From Epiperipatus broadwayi (lineage: Eukaryota > Onychophora > Udeonychophora > Euonychophora > Peripatidae), in contig JAQFVV010012531.1 of assembly GCA_028023455.1 (NCBI GenBank), positions 744,001 through 808,000 on the forward strand: a stretch of 64,000 nucleotides of DNA, given 5' to 3'. The notes below the pieces were generated by a model. It searched no databases. It was not told the DNA's origin and saw only the letters and a program-made list of their open reading frames with translations. A program made the position numbers and the translations under genes. This document shows, one piece after another, positions 60,001 through 64,000 of the stretch (position 1 is the first letter of the stretch; each line of letters opens with the position of its first letter).

Positions 60001-61947
60001 GGAGTATGTTTTAGAGGATTATAGTACGGAATGTGTTTTATAGAATTATCATAAAATTGAAATGTATGTTAAGGTAATAAAAGTAATAAAGTTTGGTAGA
60101 TAATGAAGAGTTAAAAGTCACCTTTGTAATCTGAATAATAGTAGCAGCTAGATTATAAAAGTGCAAATGAAGAAAATTCAAAATGGGTTGTTTTGATAAG
60201 ATAAATATTTAGAATATTTAAAATAGCTGAATTATATTTAATTGAATTAAAATAAAGAATTATGATTAGCGTACAATGTATTTATTCGATTACTATAAAG
60301 AAATATTAAGATTTCATGAAAGGGTGTTTGACAGGATAAATATATAGTATTAAGATGGCTGTATGTGTTTTGTAGGTTTAAAATACAGAATAATTAAGAT
60401 TGCGGTGTGTGTTAAGTAGCATTAAGATGTTTGATAGAAAGTTTTCCTAGGATTAATATTTAGAAGAATTATTAAATTTTAAACTATATTTGATGGAATT
60501 AATATATTGTAAAATTAAAATAGAATGGGTTGATAATATTAATATGTGGAAAAATTAAATGGCATGGAGCGTGTTTTATAGAATTAATGTATAGAAAATA
60601 AATGTTATAGATTGCAATGAAGTTTATATATTGTGAAGTTAAGATGGGATATATTAAAATTAAAATATAGAAGAATTAAGATTATTTTTTGTGTGTTTAG
60701 TAGGACATACTTAAAGAAATTATATCTTTCTTATTCTGATTTTTTTTTTTTCACTTATGGTTATAGAACACTTTGAATTCAGAAATAGGAATTATTTGAA
60801 GTATCACAAAAGAATATACATAATTAAAAGAAGTACAGACAAGAATATCTGCATTCAAAATTACAATATTCAATAGCTACATTCGCTTGAATATAACATA
60901 GTATAGTAGCTGACTGATTATAATGCAGCCTGTGACTTGCTGAGGGTGGCCAATTTCCAAAAACAAAGGGATTTGTTTGTTTGGAGATTTCTGTGTAATA
61001 ATGATTAATTTATTCACGCTTTCGATAATGAGTAGAGTGATGAGGAAGATGAATTATTGTCAAATACACTAGCAGAATCTTTATGTTACTTTGTTGTGAT
61101 ATTATTTTTGGAGAAGAGCAGCTTGTTTTTTTGTTTTTTTTTAATTATCCTTTTAAAAAGTTTTTTCAGTTAAAATTTTATTTTTTCGTTTGATAATGAT
61201 TTGATTAAAATTCCAATTTATTTATTTTAAACTATCACCTCCTTTCAATATCAAATGTGATCTGAGTATAAAAATATCTAAACTGATATATATATATATG
61301 TTTTTGTTGTTTTACTCAGACAAAAAGCAAAGATTGTGATGTATCTAAATGATAAAAACAAAATAAACAACAACAACAAAAAAAAAAAATCCAAAGATTG
61401 TGATGGCTAATAATCTTTTGCTGATGAATAAATAGTTTATTTTTAGGTTTTTTAAAAATTATTTTGCTATCTTTTATAAATACAAATATTAAGAATAATT
61501 ACAAAAAATATATAAATGATTTTTTTTTTTTTTGCTTGTTTGTTCAAAACTTGTAGCAATAGCAATAACATTTATTTGACTCTGCAGTAGTGGTTTATTG
61601 TGAACCCAACTACTAACCATCTCATTGTTGAACAGTTAAGGGGTATCTAGTGTTTTTATTTGGAGGGTAAAACCCAGATTAGTCTGGATCAGTTAGATGA
61701 ATATTGAAGCTGTAATGACAAATGTTACAATATAGTAGCCCATGCCTTCAGCATTAATCTTTTAATGATTAATTAATGTAAGTGATAATCAGTATTGATT
61801 ATTACTAGTTTAACGTTAGTCTAATTTAATTATTTCGATTTTTTTTTTGTTTAAAAGCATGCATCGGCAGATGTTGAGAAAATGATTCTTGGGAACAAAT
61901 GTGACAGAGAAGACAAAAGGCAAGTTTCTAAAGAAAAGGGGGAACAG
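11985..61947 (+). CDS. RAB8: Rab8-family small GTPase, partial gene (exons 2-5)
   Basis: Rab8 is a prenylated Ras-superfamily GTPase that directs post-Golgi vesicles to the plasma membrane and primary cilium. Four exons join as 11985-12045, 18685-18745, 44900-44977 and 61858-61947 (61, 61, 78 and 90 bp). The 290 bases give one uninterrupted frame of 96 complete codons plus a split glycine at the 5' edge. Visible motifs are the G3 box DTAGQE, the switch II segment [14 protein letters not shown] and the G4 box NKCD. The Rab8 assignment over Rab10 rests on FRTITTAYY (Rab10 has FHTITTSYY) and on [16 protein letters not shown]. The P-loop exon and the exons with the SAK motif and C-terminal cysteines are outside the window. 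Introns are 6,639, 26,154 and 16,880 bp, loaded with transposons. The segment after VYDI reads [10 protein letters not shown], more divergent than the rest. Paralogue choice (RAB8A or RAB8B) is not meaningful for an invertebrate. Confidence 0.93.
12046..15580. other. Intron after Rab8 exon 2, featureless first part
   Basis: This is AT-rich intronic DNA with homopolymer runs. Around 13420-13500 the reverse strand shows a 7-bp potential acceptor stem GTGATAG/CTATCAC around a GATCGAAGC segment, a possible decayed tRNA-like remnant too weak to annotate separately. No coding signal was seen. Confidence 0.55.
15585..16400. other. GC-richer island, possible decayed retroelement
   Basis: Base composition changes here: segments such as GGCCAGATCGAGGCTATGCA, GACGCTATCCGCCCATATAA and GGGAGAGAGAATGTGGCAGG stand out from the AT-rich surroundings. 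A short (AG)n tract sits near 15898. The middle contains AACAATATTTATTCATGCAC, reminiscent of the polyadenylation-like part of the minus-orientation LTRs elsewhere in this window. I could not define ends or target duplications, so the identity is open. Confidence 0.3.
17262..17424 (+). repeat. R-family interspersed repeat, copy 3 (partial)
   Basis: This copy contains ACATGTGAAAAAGA, TTTCATGCTGAACCAACACT, CATCAGTTGACCCAGA and TGTTCAGTATATATATA in the order seen in the copies at 50-905. It is truncated on both sides relative to those copies. Confidence 0.7.
17488..17642. repeat. Foldback repeat with about 60-bp arms
   Basis: The left arm, about 17488-17549, contains AGAGATTATCCAATAATGAA. The right arm, about 17579-17642, contains its complement ATTATTGGATAATCTCTAGT. 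The loop is about 30 bp. A direct partial copy of the left arm with its loop (GATTATCCAATAATGAATAA) sits at about 17150-17215, so the element was duplicated or belongs to a dispersed family. Confidence 0.75.
18685..18745 (+). CDS. RAB8: Rab8 exon 3 (G3 box and switch II)
   Basis: This 61-bp exon starts with the last base of the Trp codon and then reads [20 protein letters not shown]. It holds the G3 box with the catalytic glutamine (Gln67 in human numbering) and the whole of switch II, which effectors and exchange factors contact. The threonine equivalent to human Thr72, the LRRK2 phosphorylation site, is present in FRTITT. The acceptor is TTTATATTAG and the donor GTAAGT. It ends on a codon boundary, which fits the phase-0 start of exon 4. 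Confidence 0.95.
18746..19810. other. Start of the 26-kb Rab8 intron, featureless
   Basis: This stretch is AT-rich and non-coding. A short frame at 18931-19131 has no recognisable motif. Near 19520-19660 imperfect complementary stretches around AACAATAAATT / AATTTATTGTTTAG could form a weak hairpin. Confidence 0.5.
19874..19917 (-). other. Stem plus GAAA motif at the Penelope-like terminus (left)
   Basis: On the minus strand CTTGAAAAAGACTATATAAA is followed by ATAGTCGAAATGTTGG. A 6-bp stem GACTAT/ATAGTC is followed immediately by GAAA. Hammerhead ribozymes are known in the terminal repeats of many Penelope-like elements, and this resembles a degenerate core (stem II then GAAA). The CUGAUGA half is not intact. 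Confidence 0.45.
20216..20413 (-). pseudogene. GIY-YIG endonuclease domain of the minus-strand Penelope-like copy
   Basis: The frame starts [20 protein letters not shown] and continues [16 protein letters not shown], which is the GIY-YIG fold start (VYIIKC, YVG) followed by the conserved arginine of the RL segment. This nuclease domain is the C-terminal part of Penelope-like reverse transcriptases. The frame stops early at 20216, while the homologous plus-strand copy stays open longer (to 24552). Confidence 0.8.
20617..20714. repeat. Exact 49-bp tandem duplication
   Basis: The 49-bp unit starting AAATGTTTAATAATATCTCT occurs twice back to back (20617-20665 and 20666-20714). It lies inside the minus-strand Penelope-like copy. 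The plus-strand copy has the segment once (around 21975-22025), so this is a recent local duplication. Confidence 0.9.
20952..21223 (+). pseudogene. Penelope-like reverse transcriptase fragment
   Basis: The frame starts [20 protein letters not shown] and continues through [15 protein letters not shown], with the catalytic YVDD at about 21054-21065, then [20 protein letters not shown] and a YVDD core followed by YMDVKI are typical of Penelope-like reverse transcriptases. The fragment begins in the middle of the RT domain, so it is 5'-truncated. It runs into the inserted LTR at 21224. The RT resumes after that insertion with [20 protein letters not shown]. Confidence 0.87.
21224..21794. mobile_element. 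Solo LTR inserted in the Penelope-like element
   Basis: The 571-bp insert begins TGTTATATTC, ends GACATTACA, and is flanked by the exact 5-bp duplication AATAG (21219-21223 and 21795-21799). TG...CA ends with a 5-bp duplication are the signature of an LTR integration. It has no internal coding region or primer site, so it is a solo LTR. A TATA-like GATATAAAAACT occurs near 21551. An internal block containing GGAAATAATTATAATTCCAA is duplicated with about 75-bp spacing (around 21340 and 21418). Confidence 0.8.
22225..22640. repeat. Internal T-rich tandem repeats of the 8-bp-duplication transposon
   Basis: Units built on TTTACATAATATTAC, T-runs, CAACCGG, CGGCGA and GTAAACCACCAAAG recur about every 70-110 bp (near 22240, 22330, 22510 and a diverged copy near 22615). 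Strand asymmetry is strong: long T runs are frequent and long A runs rare. No coding potential was seen. Confidence 0.65.
23101..23142. repeat. ATT/ATC trinucleotide microsatellite
   Basis: TTATTATTATTATC is followed by repeated ATC and then ATT units, about 40 bp, inside the 8-bp-duplication transposon. Confidence 0.9.
23246..23903 (-). pseudogene. Unidentified transposon-associated coding remnant
   Basis: On the reverse strand, two open stretches (23712-23903 and 23246-23590) lie in the GC-richer part of the transposon. The first ends with VITHTSLCF and includes [19 protein letters not shown]. Between them other frames read [14 protein letters not shown] and [16 protein letters not shown]. 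This suggests a once-continuous protein now broken by frameshifts. I cannot assign a transposase family, and it may not be the transposase. Confidence 0.35.
24082..24552 (+). pseudogene. GIY-YIG endonuclease domain of the plus-strand Penelope-like copy
   Basis: The open frame runs through the GIY-YIG domain. [17 protein letters not shown] is followed by [17 protein letters not shown], with the YVG and catalytic RL.H segments. It continues to [20 protein letters not shown] and [20 protein letters not shown], which supplies the conserved glutamate. This is the nuclease that Penelope-like elements use for integration. The reading frame extends back to 24034 across the transposon boundary only by chance. 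The domain is fairly intact, but it is separated from its RT by the inserted transposon. Confidence 0.83.
24629..24668 (+). other. Stem plus GAAA motif at the Penelope-like terminus (right)
   Basis: CCTTGAAAAAGACTATAAAA is followed by TAGTTGAAACGTTGGATG. It is the same stem (GACTAT/ATAGTT, with one G-T pair) followed by GAAA as in the left copy. Stem conservation between the inverted copies suggests a structured RNA in the element's terminal repeat. Confidence 0.45.
24720..27520. other. AT-rich intronic sequence
   Basis: No gene or complete element was recognised. A short perfect hairpin with AACAATGAGCA / TGCTCATTGTT arms is near 25850-25880. The (TA)n and (ATT)n tracts are short. A 60-codon frame at 27343-27525 has no recognisable motif. 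Confidence 0.55.
27525..27687. repeat. Long hairpin (foldback element)
   Basis: The left arm is 27525-27598 and the right arm 27621-27687, separated by 22 bp. The arms pair almost perfectly (GATAGTAGGGACCTCTACAG against CTGTAGAGGTCCCTACTATC). The main difference is a 7-base TTATACG bulge in the left arm. Outer edges TAATATTTACTGAGG and CCTCAGTAAATATTA are also complementary. High GC relative to its surroundings and arm identity suggest a recent MITE-like insertion. A structured transcript is also possible because it sits in a transcribed intron. Confidence 0.8.
27820..27842. repeat. GT microsatellite
   Basis: A short (GT)n tract ends in a G run. Confidence 0.85.
27843..30955. other. AT-rich intronic sequence
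   Basis: No coding or mobile-element signal could be supported. Open frames at 28681-28869 and 30004-30279 have intron-like composition and no recognised domain. Confidence 0.55.
30956..31012 (+). repeat. tRNA-derived SINE head (fragment)
   Basis: TAGCATAGTGGTAAATTGCC fits an internal Pol III A box, and GGACTCAATTCTC about 25 bp downstream resembles a B box. It is followed by GCAGGCTC and T-rich sequence. This is the layout of a tRNA-derived SINE head. No target duplication or tail could be defined. Confidence 0.5.
31020..32220. other. AT-rich intronic sequence left of the palindrome
   Basis: The stretch is non-coding. A 94-codon frame at 31339-31623 has no motif I recognise. Nothing else is supported. 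Confidence 0.5.
34499..35273. mobile_element. piggyBac-like MITE inserted in the left palindrome arm
   Basis: The insert is bounded by TTAA at 34499-34502 and 35270-35273. Its ends match as inverted repeats: TTAATTCTTTAACCGC on the left and, reversed, TTAACCCTTTAACCGC on the right. The right palindrome arm near 36205-36220 has the uninterrupted empty site with a single TTAA between the same flanks (CCCATAATCTAC and AAGTACATGTGAC in the left-arm orientation). The 775-bp element has no transposase frame. It is non-autonomous and inserted after the palindrome formed, or was lost from the other arm. Confidence 0.88.
35484..35995. other. Mirror-image open frames at the palindrome centre (not genes)
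   Basis: Both strands and both arms give 83-94 codon frames here, such as one starting [20 protein letters not shown]. They are near identical on opposite strands because the DNA is palindromic. The frames lie in the U5-side end of the LTR-like arms. Nothing suggests that they are translated. Composition is GC-richer than the intron average. Confidence 0.6.
35733..35750 (-). other. tRNA-Lys primer binding site at the palindrome centre
   Basis: On the minus strand the sequence TGGCGCCCAACGTGGGGC is, over all 18 bases, complementary to the 3' end of metazoan tRNA-Lys(CUU) including the CCA tail. In LTR retroelements this site lies just inside the 5' LTR and primes minus-strand DNA synthesis. 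Here it follows CCGTTATATC of the right arm, and on its other side comes an inverted copy of the same arm. The palindrome axis lies inside it. Confidence 0.85.
38240..38480. repeat. Short tandem repeats in the outer right arm
   Basis: Three diverged units of about 75-90 bp begin AACACATTAGTTTGTATGCA, AACACATTAGTCTATCTTAT and GAACACATTGGTTTATCTGC. The left arm has about one unit, so the arms differ in copy number. Confidence 0.6.
38815..39440 (+). pseudogene. mariner transposase remnant
   Basis: A start-like ATG at 38815 is followed by frames recalling the N-terminal mariner region (CLWEM / [12 protein letters not shown]). A clear block [20 protein letters not shown] at about 39120-39180 corresponds to the family LW...HHDN segment, which carries a catalytic aspartate. 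The C-terminus reads CIVLKG, a stop, then YFEGD at about 39417-39452, matching the conserved YFEGD end of mariner transposases. There are several stops and frame changes, and the middle is shortened. It is inactive. Confidence 0.8.
39459..40249. repeat. Rearranged R-family insertion with 15-bp target duplication
   Basis: The 15-base sequence TATAACACTTAAAAG occurs at 39459-39473 and 40235-40249 and frames a 761-bp insert within the mariner. The insert starts TAATAACTGAAACACAGGCT and repeats this start at about 39945. The second unit runs to CACTCTATCTAA and then switches to an inverted copy of the first unit, ending CTGTGCTCATATACCC. The long duplication and internal inversion resemble LINE-driven retroposition with twin priming. 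The blocks TTTCATGCTAAACCAGCAAT and TTAATGGACAGGCTCCAAT tie it to the R copies at 50-905. Confidence 0.75.
40310..41995. other. AT-rich intronic sequence
   Basis: No element or gene was recognised. A reading frame at 40804-41052 has no known motif. A short (TA)n tract is near 41270-41288. Confidence 0.5.
42003..43988 (-). mobile_element. pogo/Tigger DNA transposon
   Basis: Terminal inverted repeats CAGGAATGCCTCGATTA (left) and CAGGAATGCCTCAATTAGTA (right, reversed) are flanked by TA on each side. They match the CAGGCATGCCTCG-type ends of Tigger elements. The 1,986-bp length holds a nearly full-length but broken transposase on the minus strand. It lies about 0.9 kb before Rab8 exon 4. Confidence 0.92.
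42290..43848 (-). pseudogene. Tigger (CENP-B/jerky-like) transposase, frameshifted
   Basis: Tigger transposases cut and paste DNA through an N-terminal CENP-B-type helix-turn-helix pair and a DDE catalytic domain. Starting from the ATG at 43848 the reverse strand shows [20 protein letters not shown] (first HTH) and [20 protein letters not shown] (second HTH). The catalytic region follows with [20 protein letters not shown] (from 43270), [32 protein letters not shown] (second acidic residue) and [20 protein letters not shown]. The tail includes [20 protein letters not shown]. Stops and frameshifts occur throughout, for example after FKAYY and between the HTH and DDE parts. Confidence 0.92.
43995..44890. 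other. Intronic sequence before Rab8 exon 4
   Basis: No gene, transposon end or hairpin was recognised. The last 20 bp before the exon form its T-rich splice acceptor tract. Confidence 0.5.
44900..44977 (+). CDS. RAB8: Rab8 exon 4 (beta4 and alpha3)
   Basis: This 78-bp exon (26 codons) starts GIMLVYDI and ends KNWIRNIEE, matching human RAB8A residues 83-108. The acceptor is a long T-run followed by AG, and the donor is GTAAGA. It starts and ends in phase 0. The [10 protein letters not shown] stretch departs from vertebrate Rab8 (TNEKSFDNIR), while the flanking parts are nearly invariant. The intron before it is 26 kb and holds most of the mobile elements of the window. Confidence 0.95.
44978..46185. 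other. Start of the 16.9-kb Rab8 intron, featureless
   Basis: This is AT-rich DNA with homopolymer runs and no coding or repeat signature beyond simple sequence. Confidence 0.5.
46185..46735. repeat. Diverged direct duplication
   Basis: Two units, about 46185-46430 and 46510-46735, share ATATGTGTGTGTG, ATTGTAAACAAA, AAAAGAAGTAAAA, AGTGTGG.TATAATC and CTCTTCATTAAT/CTTCTTCATTAAT blocks in order. Identity is moderate. It is non-coding, and the origin is unclear. Confidence 0.6.
47290..48190. repeat. Degenerate minisatellite of about 45-50 bp, block 1
   Basis: Many imperfect units carry the ordered words GAATTAAGAT, ATGGAATATGTTT, GATAGGATTAATATATA and GAAGAATTAAGA. Spacing varies from about 40 to 60 bp through substitutions and indels. 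The same words recur at 49580-49740, 52920-53345 and 59760-60720. Confidence 0.7.
48240..49570. other. Intronic sequence between minisatellite blocks
   Basis: The stretch is AT-rich. A frame at 48235-48549 has no recognisable motif. Short (TA)n tracts sit near 49440. Confidence 0.5.
49580..49740. repeat. Minisatellite block 2, left of the RTE element
   Basis: Units such as GTGTTTGATAAATTTAGTAT, GATAAGATTAATTTAAAGAA and TAGGATTAATATAAATAAGT match block 1. The block stops where the RTE LINE 3' end begins and resumes on its other side (52920-53345). Confidence 0.6.
49750..51377 (-). pseudogene. RTE reverse transcriptase remnant
   Basis: RT blocks appear in order on the minus strand. They are [20 protein letters not shown] (near 51160), [20 protein letters not shown] and YRHISLL (near 50960), and [20 protein letters not shown] (near 50810). 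Then come [11 protein letters not shown] (motif A, near 50710), [15 protein letters not shown] (catalytic FADD at about 50457-50468) and [11 protein letters not shown] (near 50270). The C-terminal part includes [10 protein letters not shown] and [20 protein letters not shown] (near 50110). The frames are interrupted by stops, so no active enzyme is encoded. Confidence 0.87.
51849..52480 (-). pseudogene. RTE endonuclease domain remnant
   Basis: The frames [20 protein letters not shown] and [20 protein letters not shown] (52102-52287) are followed by [11 protein letters not shown] (from 52067) and [19 protein letters not shown] and GDFNA-type motifs are catalytic-site signatures of apurinic-like endonucleases that nick target DNA for LINE insertion. 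The frame is broken between the parts and again after LYILIFF. Confidence 0.85.
52920..53345. repeat. Minisatellite block 3, right of the RTE element
   Basis: Imperfect units contain ATGTTTTTCAGGATTAATTT, GTTGGATTAATATATAGAAG, GATTAAGATGATATGGATTG and GAAGAATTAAGATGGCCTGG. It continues the repeat type of blocks 1 and 2. Confidence 0.65.
53350..54165. other. AT-rich intronic sequence
   Basis: No recognisable element or gene was seen. It includes a T-run next to an A-run near 53590-53620. Confidence 0.5.
54172..56423 (-). mobile_element. Divergent relative of the palindrome's LTR, probable solo LTR
   Basis: From 54172 the sequence TTATAACGGGCCAAAC matches the palindrome's inner end (GATATAACGGGACAAC). 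It is followed in the same order as the right arm by GGAGCACATCTCACT, GATCGGACCTAGGATC, ATAATGAAAT, GAACTCAGGGAG and CAGGGATG (to about 54450). After about 54650 similarity becomes hard to follow by eye. The right limit near 56423 is a guess from a CTTACA that could correspond to the LTR start. The strand is given so that LTR sense reads leftward. Confidence 0.5.
56540..58170. repeat. Inverted arrays of short degenerate repeats
   Basis: In 56540-57440 short words such as GCAATCCATAAGAAATGAAA, AGAATGAATAG and TTGAAACTAATT recur irregularly. In 57540-58170 their complements appear (ATTAGTTTCAACACAAAATA, TTCATTTTGCACTTTGCTTC, CTTATGGATTATTTTTTATA). The two halves form a loose inverted pair around 57460-57500. 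Copies are diverged and have no coding content. Confidence 0.55.
58340..59525. repeat. Three copies of a dispersed repeat, one inverted
   Basis: Copies at about 58360-58500 and 58695-58860 are direct (GCTATAATATCCCTAAACAA; TTTTGTCTTTGTTGGTGGTA; CAAAACTGAAATTAA). A third copy, about 59390-59520, is inverted (TTTCAGTTTTGATTTTTAGT; CTGACAAAGACAATAGCACT). Inter-copy sequence includes CCAAGCCAACTCACTTGCAT near 59012 and its near complement near 59353, so a larger foldback is possible. Confidence 0.55.
59760..60720. repeat. Degenerate minisatellite, block 4
   Basis: Units contain GTTTGGAATGTGTTTGATAA, GATCAATATATAGAAGAATT, TAGAATTAATGTATAGAAAA and AATATAGAAGAATTAAGATT. It is the same repeat type as 47290-48190, with more divergence. 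Confidence 0.65.
60730..61850. other. Intronic sequence before Rab8 exon 5
   Basis: No gene or complete element was recognised. T-rich splice acceptor sequence precedes the exon at 61858. Confidence 0.5.
61858..61947 (+). CDS. RAB8: Rab8 exon 5 (G4 box)
   Basis: This 90-bp exon (30 codons) starts [16 protein letters not shown] and ends [11 protein letters not shown], matching human RAB8A residues 109-138. NKCD is the G4 motif that sets guanine specificity. The acceptor is a T-rich tract ending TTAAAAG, and the donor is GTAATA. It starts and ends in phase 0. The residues after NKCD read [14 protein letters not shown], close to vertebrate Rab8 with a few substitutions. The next coding exon was not found before the right edge. 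Confidence 0.95.
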
Positions 61948-62570
61948 GTAATATTTTCTGTTGCTGCTATTTTTTGTATTAGTATTAAGGATTTGTTACC
62001 TTTTACTGTTTAACTATTATAAATATTTCTATATTTGCTGTTGATATTTTAAAAAATTTTCAACTATAAAATGTAGTCTGATGATGACCTATATGGTTAA
62101 AAGTATCAATGAAAACAAGAGATTCTTGATTATCACATTTTATTGGGTCTAAAAAAATTGCACAACAAGTAAATTTAAATATTAATAATATCTAATGGGG
62201 ATTGTAGCCTAATAAAATGGCTCACTTTTATATGTTGACATTTACGTACAATATATATATATATTAAATATAAAGTGTACATGTATTTATCTTTAAAATA
62301 AAATGTCTTTAGTCTTAGAAAATAATAATTTTAAATTATTTACATTATTTTATTTGCTTTCAGCATATAAAAAGAAGAGAATTTTTAAAAAAAAACAAAG
62401 AAAATGCCCTTTTATTTTTTGCTTCTATAAATTTGTTGGCATAATATAAAAAGAATATTGCACTGGCTAAATAATTTTTGGTTTAATTAATTTTCAAATT
62501 TATTTATTTATACTATAATTACTACTTATTGTTCTCACTAATTACATTGTTTTACAATAGTACTATATAT
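61948..62570. other. Intronic sequence after Rab8 exon 5
   Basis: This is AT-rich, non-coding DNA. A search by eye for the next Rab8 exon (the SAK motif region) found nothing here or to the right edge. Confidence 0.55.
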
Positions 62571-62572
62571 TT

Positions 62573-63145
62573 TAGCATGTTTGCGTGTATGGCGCAATTG
62601 TCCGCAAAGCTGTAAAGTGTTGTTACAAAATAGATAAATAAAAACGAACGAGCTGAGAACTTTCGAAGGATCTTGCCTTCCTAATCATAGCTTGGCTGCT
62701 AATACGGTTAACAATATCCAAATATGCTAATTATGCTAGACATTCCATTTCTTCGATTAGCACAACACAAATATTCATACAATAGAACTCGCAACAATCC
62801 TTCTAGCTATTTGGTTTTTTTTCAGAACCAGAACATAAGTCACCACAAGTGTATTCCAGACAATCCCACAATTGTGTGTAGAGAGAGACATGACCTTAAA
62901 AGAAAAATCAAAGAGGCTTTCTTTATCTCAAGAGACAAAGACACCATAAACAGGAAGAACACATGATTTATCTAAGAAATGAAATATCTAGCATATTTGC
63001 ATATCGTTAACTGTATCAGCAGCCAAGCTATGATTATGAAGGCAAGAACCTTCGAAAGTGCTCAGCTCGTTCGTTTTTATTTATCTATTTTGTAACAACA
63101 CTTTGCAGCTTTGAGGACAATTGCGTCACACATGCCAACATGCTA
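62573..63145 (+). mobile_element. Second Penelope-like family: fragment with inverted terminal repeats
   Basis: Inverted arms 62573-62741 and 62985-63145 share TAGCATGTTTGCGTGTATGG-type ends, CAATTGTCC, GTTGTTACAAAATAGATAAA and CGAACGAGCTGAG. Between them lies a short C-terminal coding remnant typical of Penelope-like proteins. Each arm has GGCAAGA..CCTTCGAAAG, a stem followed by GAAA. The arrangement resembles the first Penelope-like pair (19814-24710), but the sequence family differs. Confidence 0.72.
62724..62966 (+). pseudogene. Penelope-like C-terminal (post-GIY-YIG) remnant
   Basis: The frame runs through SYNRTRNNPSSYLVFFQNQN to VCRERHDLKRKIKEAFFISR and DKDTINRKNT. Basic segments of the form R.RH.LKRKIKEAFFI followed by D.INR recall the extreme C-terminus of GIY-YIG Penelope-like proteins. 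The frame shifts after NRKNT, where DLSKK would continue. The catalytic GIY-YIG core is absent. Confidence 0.6.
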
Positions 63146-63149
63146 GAGT

Positions 63150-64000
63150 ATATATATTTCCTCAAAGTAAAAAATTATTTGACTTAATCGCAATAGTATT
63201 ATATAGTAAACAATAATTTCTTTTGTTATAAAAAATGCCTATTATATTTTTTAAGTCACTTTCTGTATTTGTGATCTTGCATGTACTTACTGCATATTTT
63301 ACTATCCAAATATGACATTTCAAATTTCCATTGAATGACAGGTTAAGTGAAGTTTTCCCTACTACATAAATAAAAACAAAAAGAAAGATGAAATTTATTT
63401 GCTAAAAATTATAATAAAAAGAAAATGTTTTCAATTCAATGAGGATAAAAATTAAACGTTTGCAGTTAACTGTTTCTGATATTTGGAGGTGAAAAAAAAT
63501 ACTTGGTAGTTTACTTATTTAGTGGTCAATTTCTCAACTGGTTATTGATATCTGAGAACCAGAACTAACAAATGCAGCAGTTTGAAGAGATAAATTATTT
63601 ATTAAATTGAAATGTATCAAGAATAACATTCTGAAAAGAAATAATGATTGATGGAAAGTTAAAAATAAAGAGTAAGAAATTTTTTTTTAATGCAGCCTAT
63701 TTAGTAAATAGAAAATTTTATTAATTGACTAAAAATATATAGGAAACAAAAATGATGTCTCAAGATAAGAGGTGAAATGAAAGAACAGCATATGTAGGGT
63801 GGAAAAGTGATGGTCTCTAGAGCTAAATGCTCCAAGTTGAAGCTCAATCTGTCTCTTCCATTATTTGAATGCCACATATATAATGATACTAGAATTTTTT
63901 GGAAAAATAATCTAAATATTGATGAAAACAACTTAATTTGAATTCAGCGTAATTTTTGATGGATTATTTTTATTTTCCCTGTGCATGATTTAATGTAATA
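63150..64000. other. AT-rich intronic sequence to the right edge
   Basis: No exon or mobile element was recognised. A reverse frame at 63701-63931 has no known motif. Confidence 0.5.

Overview
This is a very AT-rich, gene-poor window from a metazoan, most likely an invertebrate. It lies almost entirely inside one protein-coding gene with very large introns. The host gene is a Rab8-type small GTPase on the + strand. Four consecutive coding exons are present (11985-12045, 18685-18745, 44900-44977, 61858-61947). They join in frame with GT-AG splice sites and cover roughly human RAB8A residues 42-138: end of switch I, beta2-beta3, DTAGQ/switch II, the central fold and the NKCD motif. The exon for the N-terminal P-loop lies upstream of the window. 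The exons for the SAK motif and the prenylated tail lie downstream. The introns are 6.6, 26.2 and 16.9 kb. The low GC, huge introns and mix of Penelope-like, RTE, mariner, pogo/Tigger, hAT and LTR elements would suit a mollusc or another large-genome invertebrate, but I cannot name the species.

Everything else is intronic and dominated by repeats. From left to right: copies of an interspersed repeat I call R (50-905) and foldback repeats (2340-3375); a hAT element with an 8-bp target duplication and a broken transposase (4759-6365); a retroposed tRNA-like sequence with 15-bp target duplications (9021-9147); exon 2; exon 3; then two Penelope-like copies joined head to head (19814-24710). The right-hand Penelope copy was later hit by a solo LTR (21224-21794) and by a DNA transposon with an 8-bp target duplication (22163-24073). 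A hairpin element follows at 27525-27687.

The most striking structure is a 6.4-kb near-perfect palindrome at 32227-38606. Its axis falls inside an 18-base sequence exactly complementary to the 3' end of tRNA-Lys, which is an LTR-retroelement primer binding site. One arm carries a piggyBac-like TTAA MITE (34499-35273), and the other arm keeps the matching empty site. Directly next to it is a mariner element (38626-40303), itself hit by a rearranged R-family insertion with 15-bp target duplications. A Tigger/pogo element (42003-43988) comes next, then exon 4.

The last large intron holds blocks of a degenerate minisatellite of about 45-50 bp, one of them apparently split by an RTE-clade LINE on the minus strand (49745-52560). 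It also holds a divergent relative of the palindrome's LTR (from 54172) and inverted arrays of short repeats (56540-59525). Exon 5 follows, and then a second Penelope-like family with inverted terminal repeats (62573-63145).

All transposon coding regions seen here carry stops or frameshifts and look dead. The Rab8 exons are the only sequences that look like functional host coding DNA. I found no CRISPR arrays, operons, rRNA genes or intact host tRNA genes.
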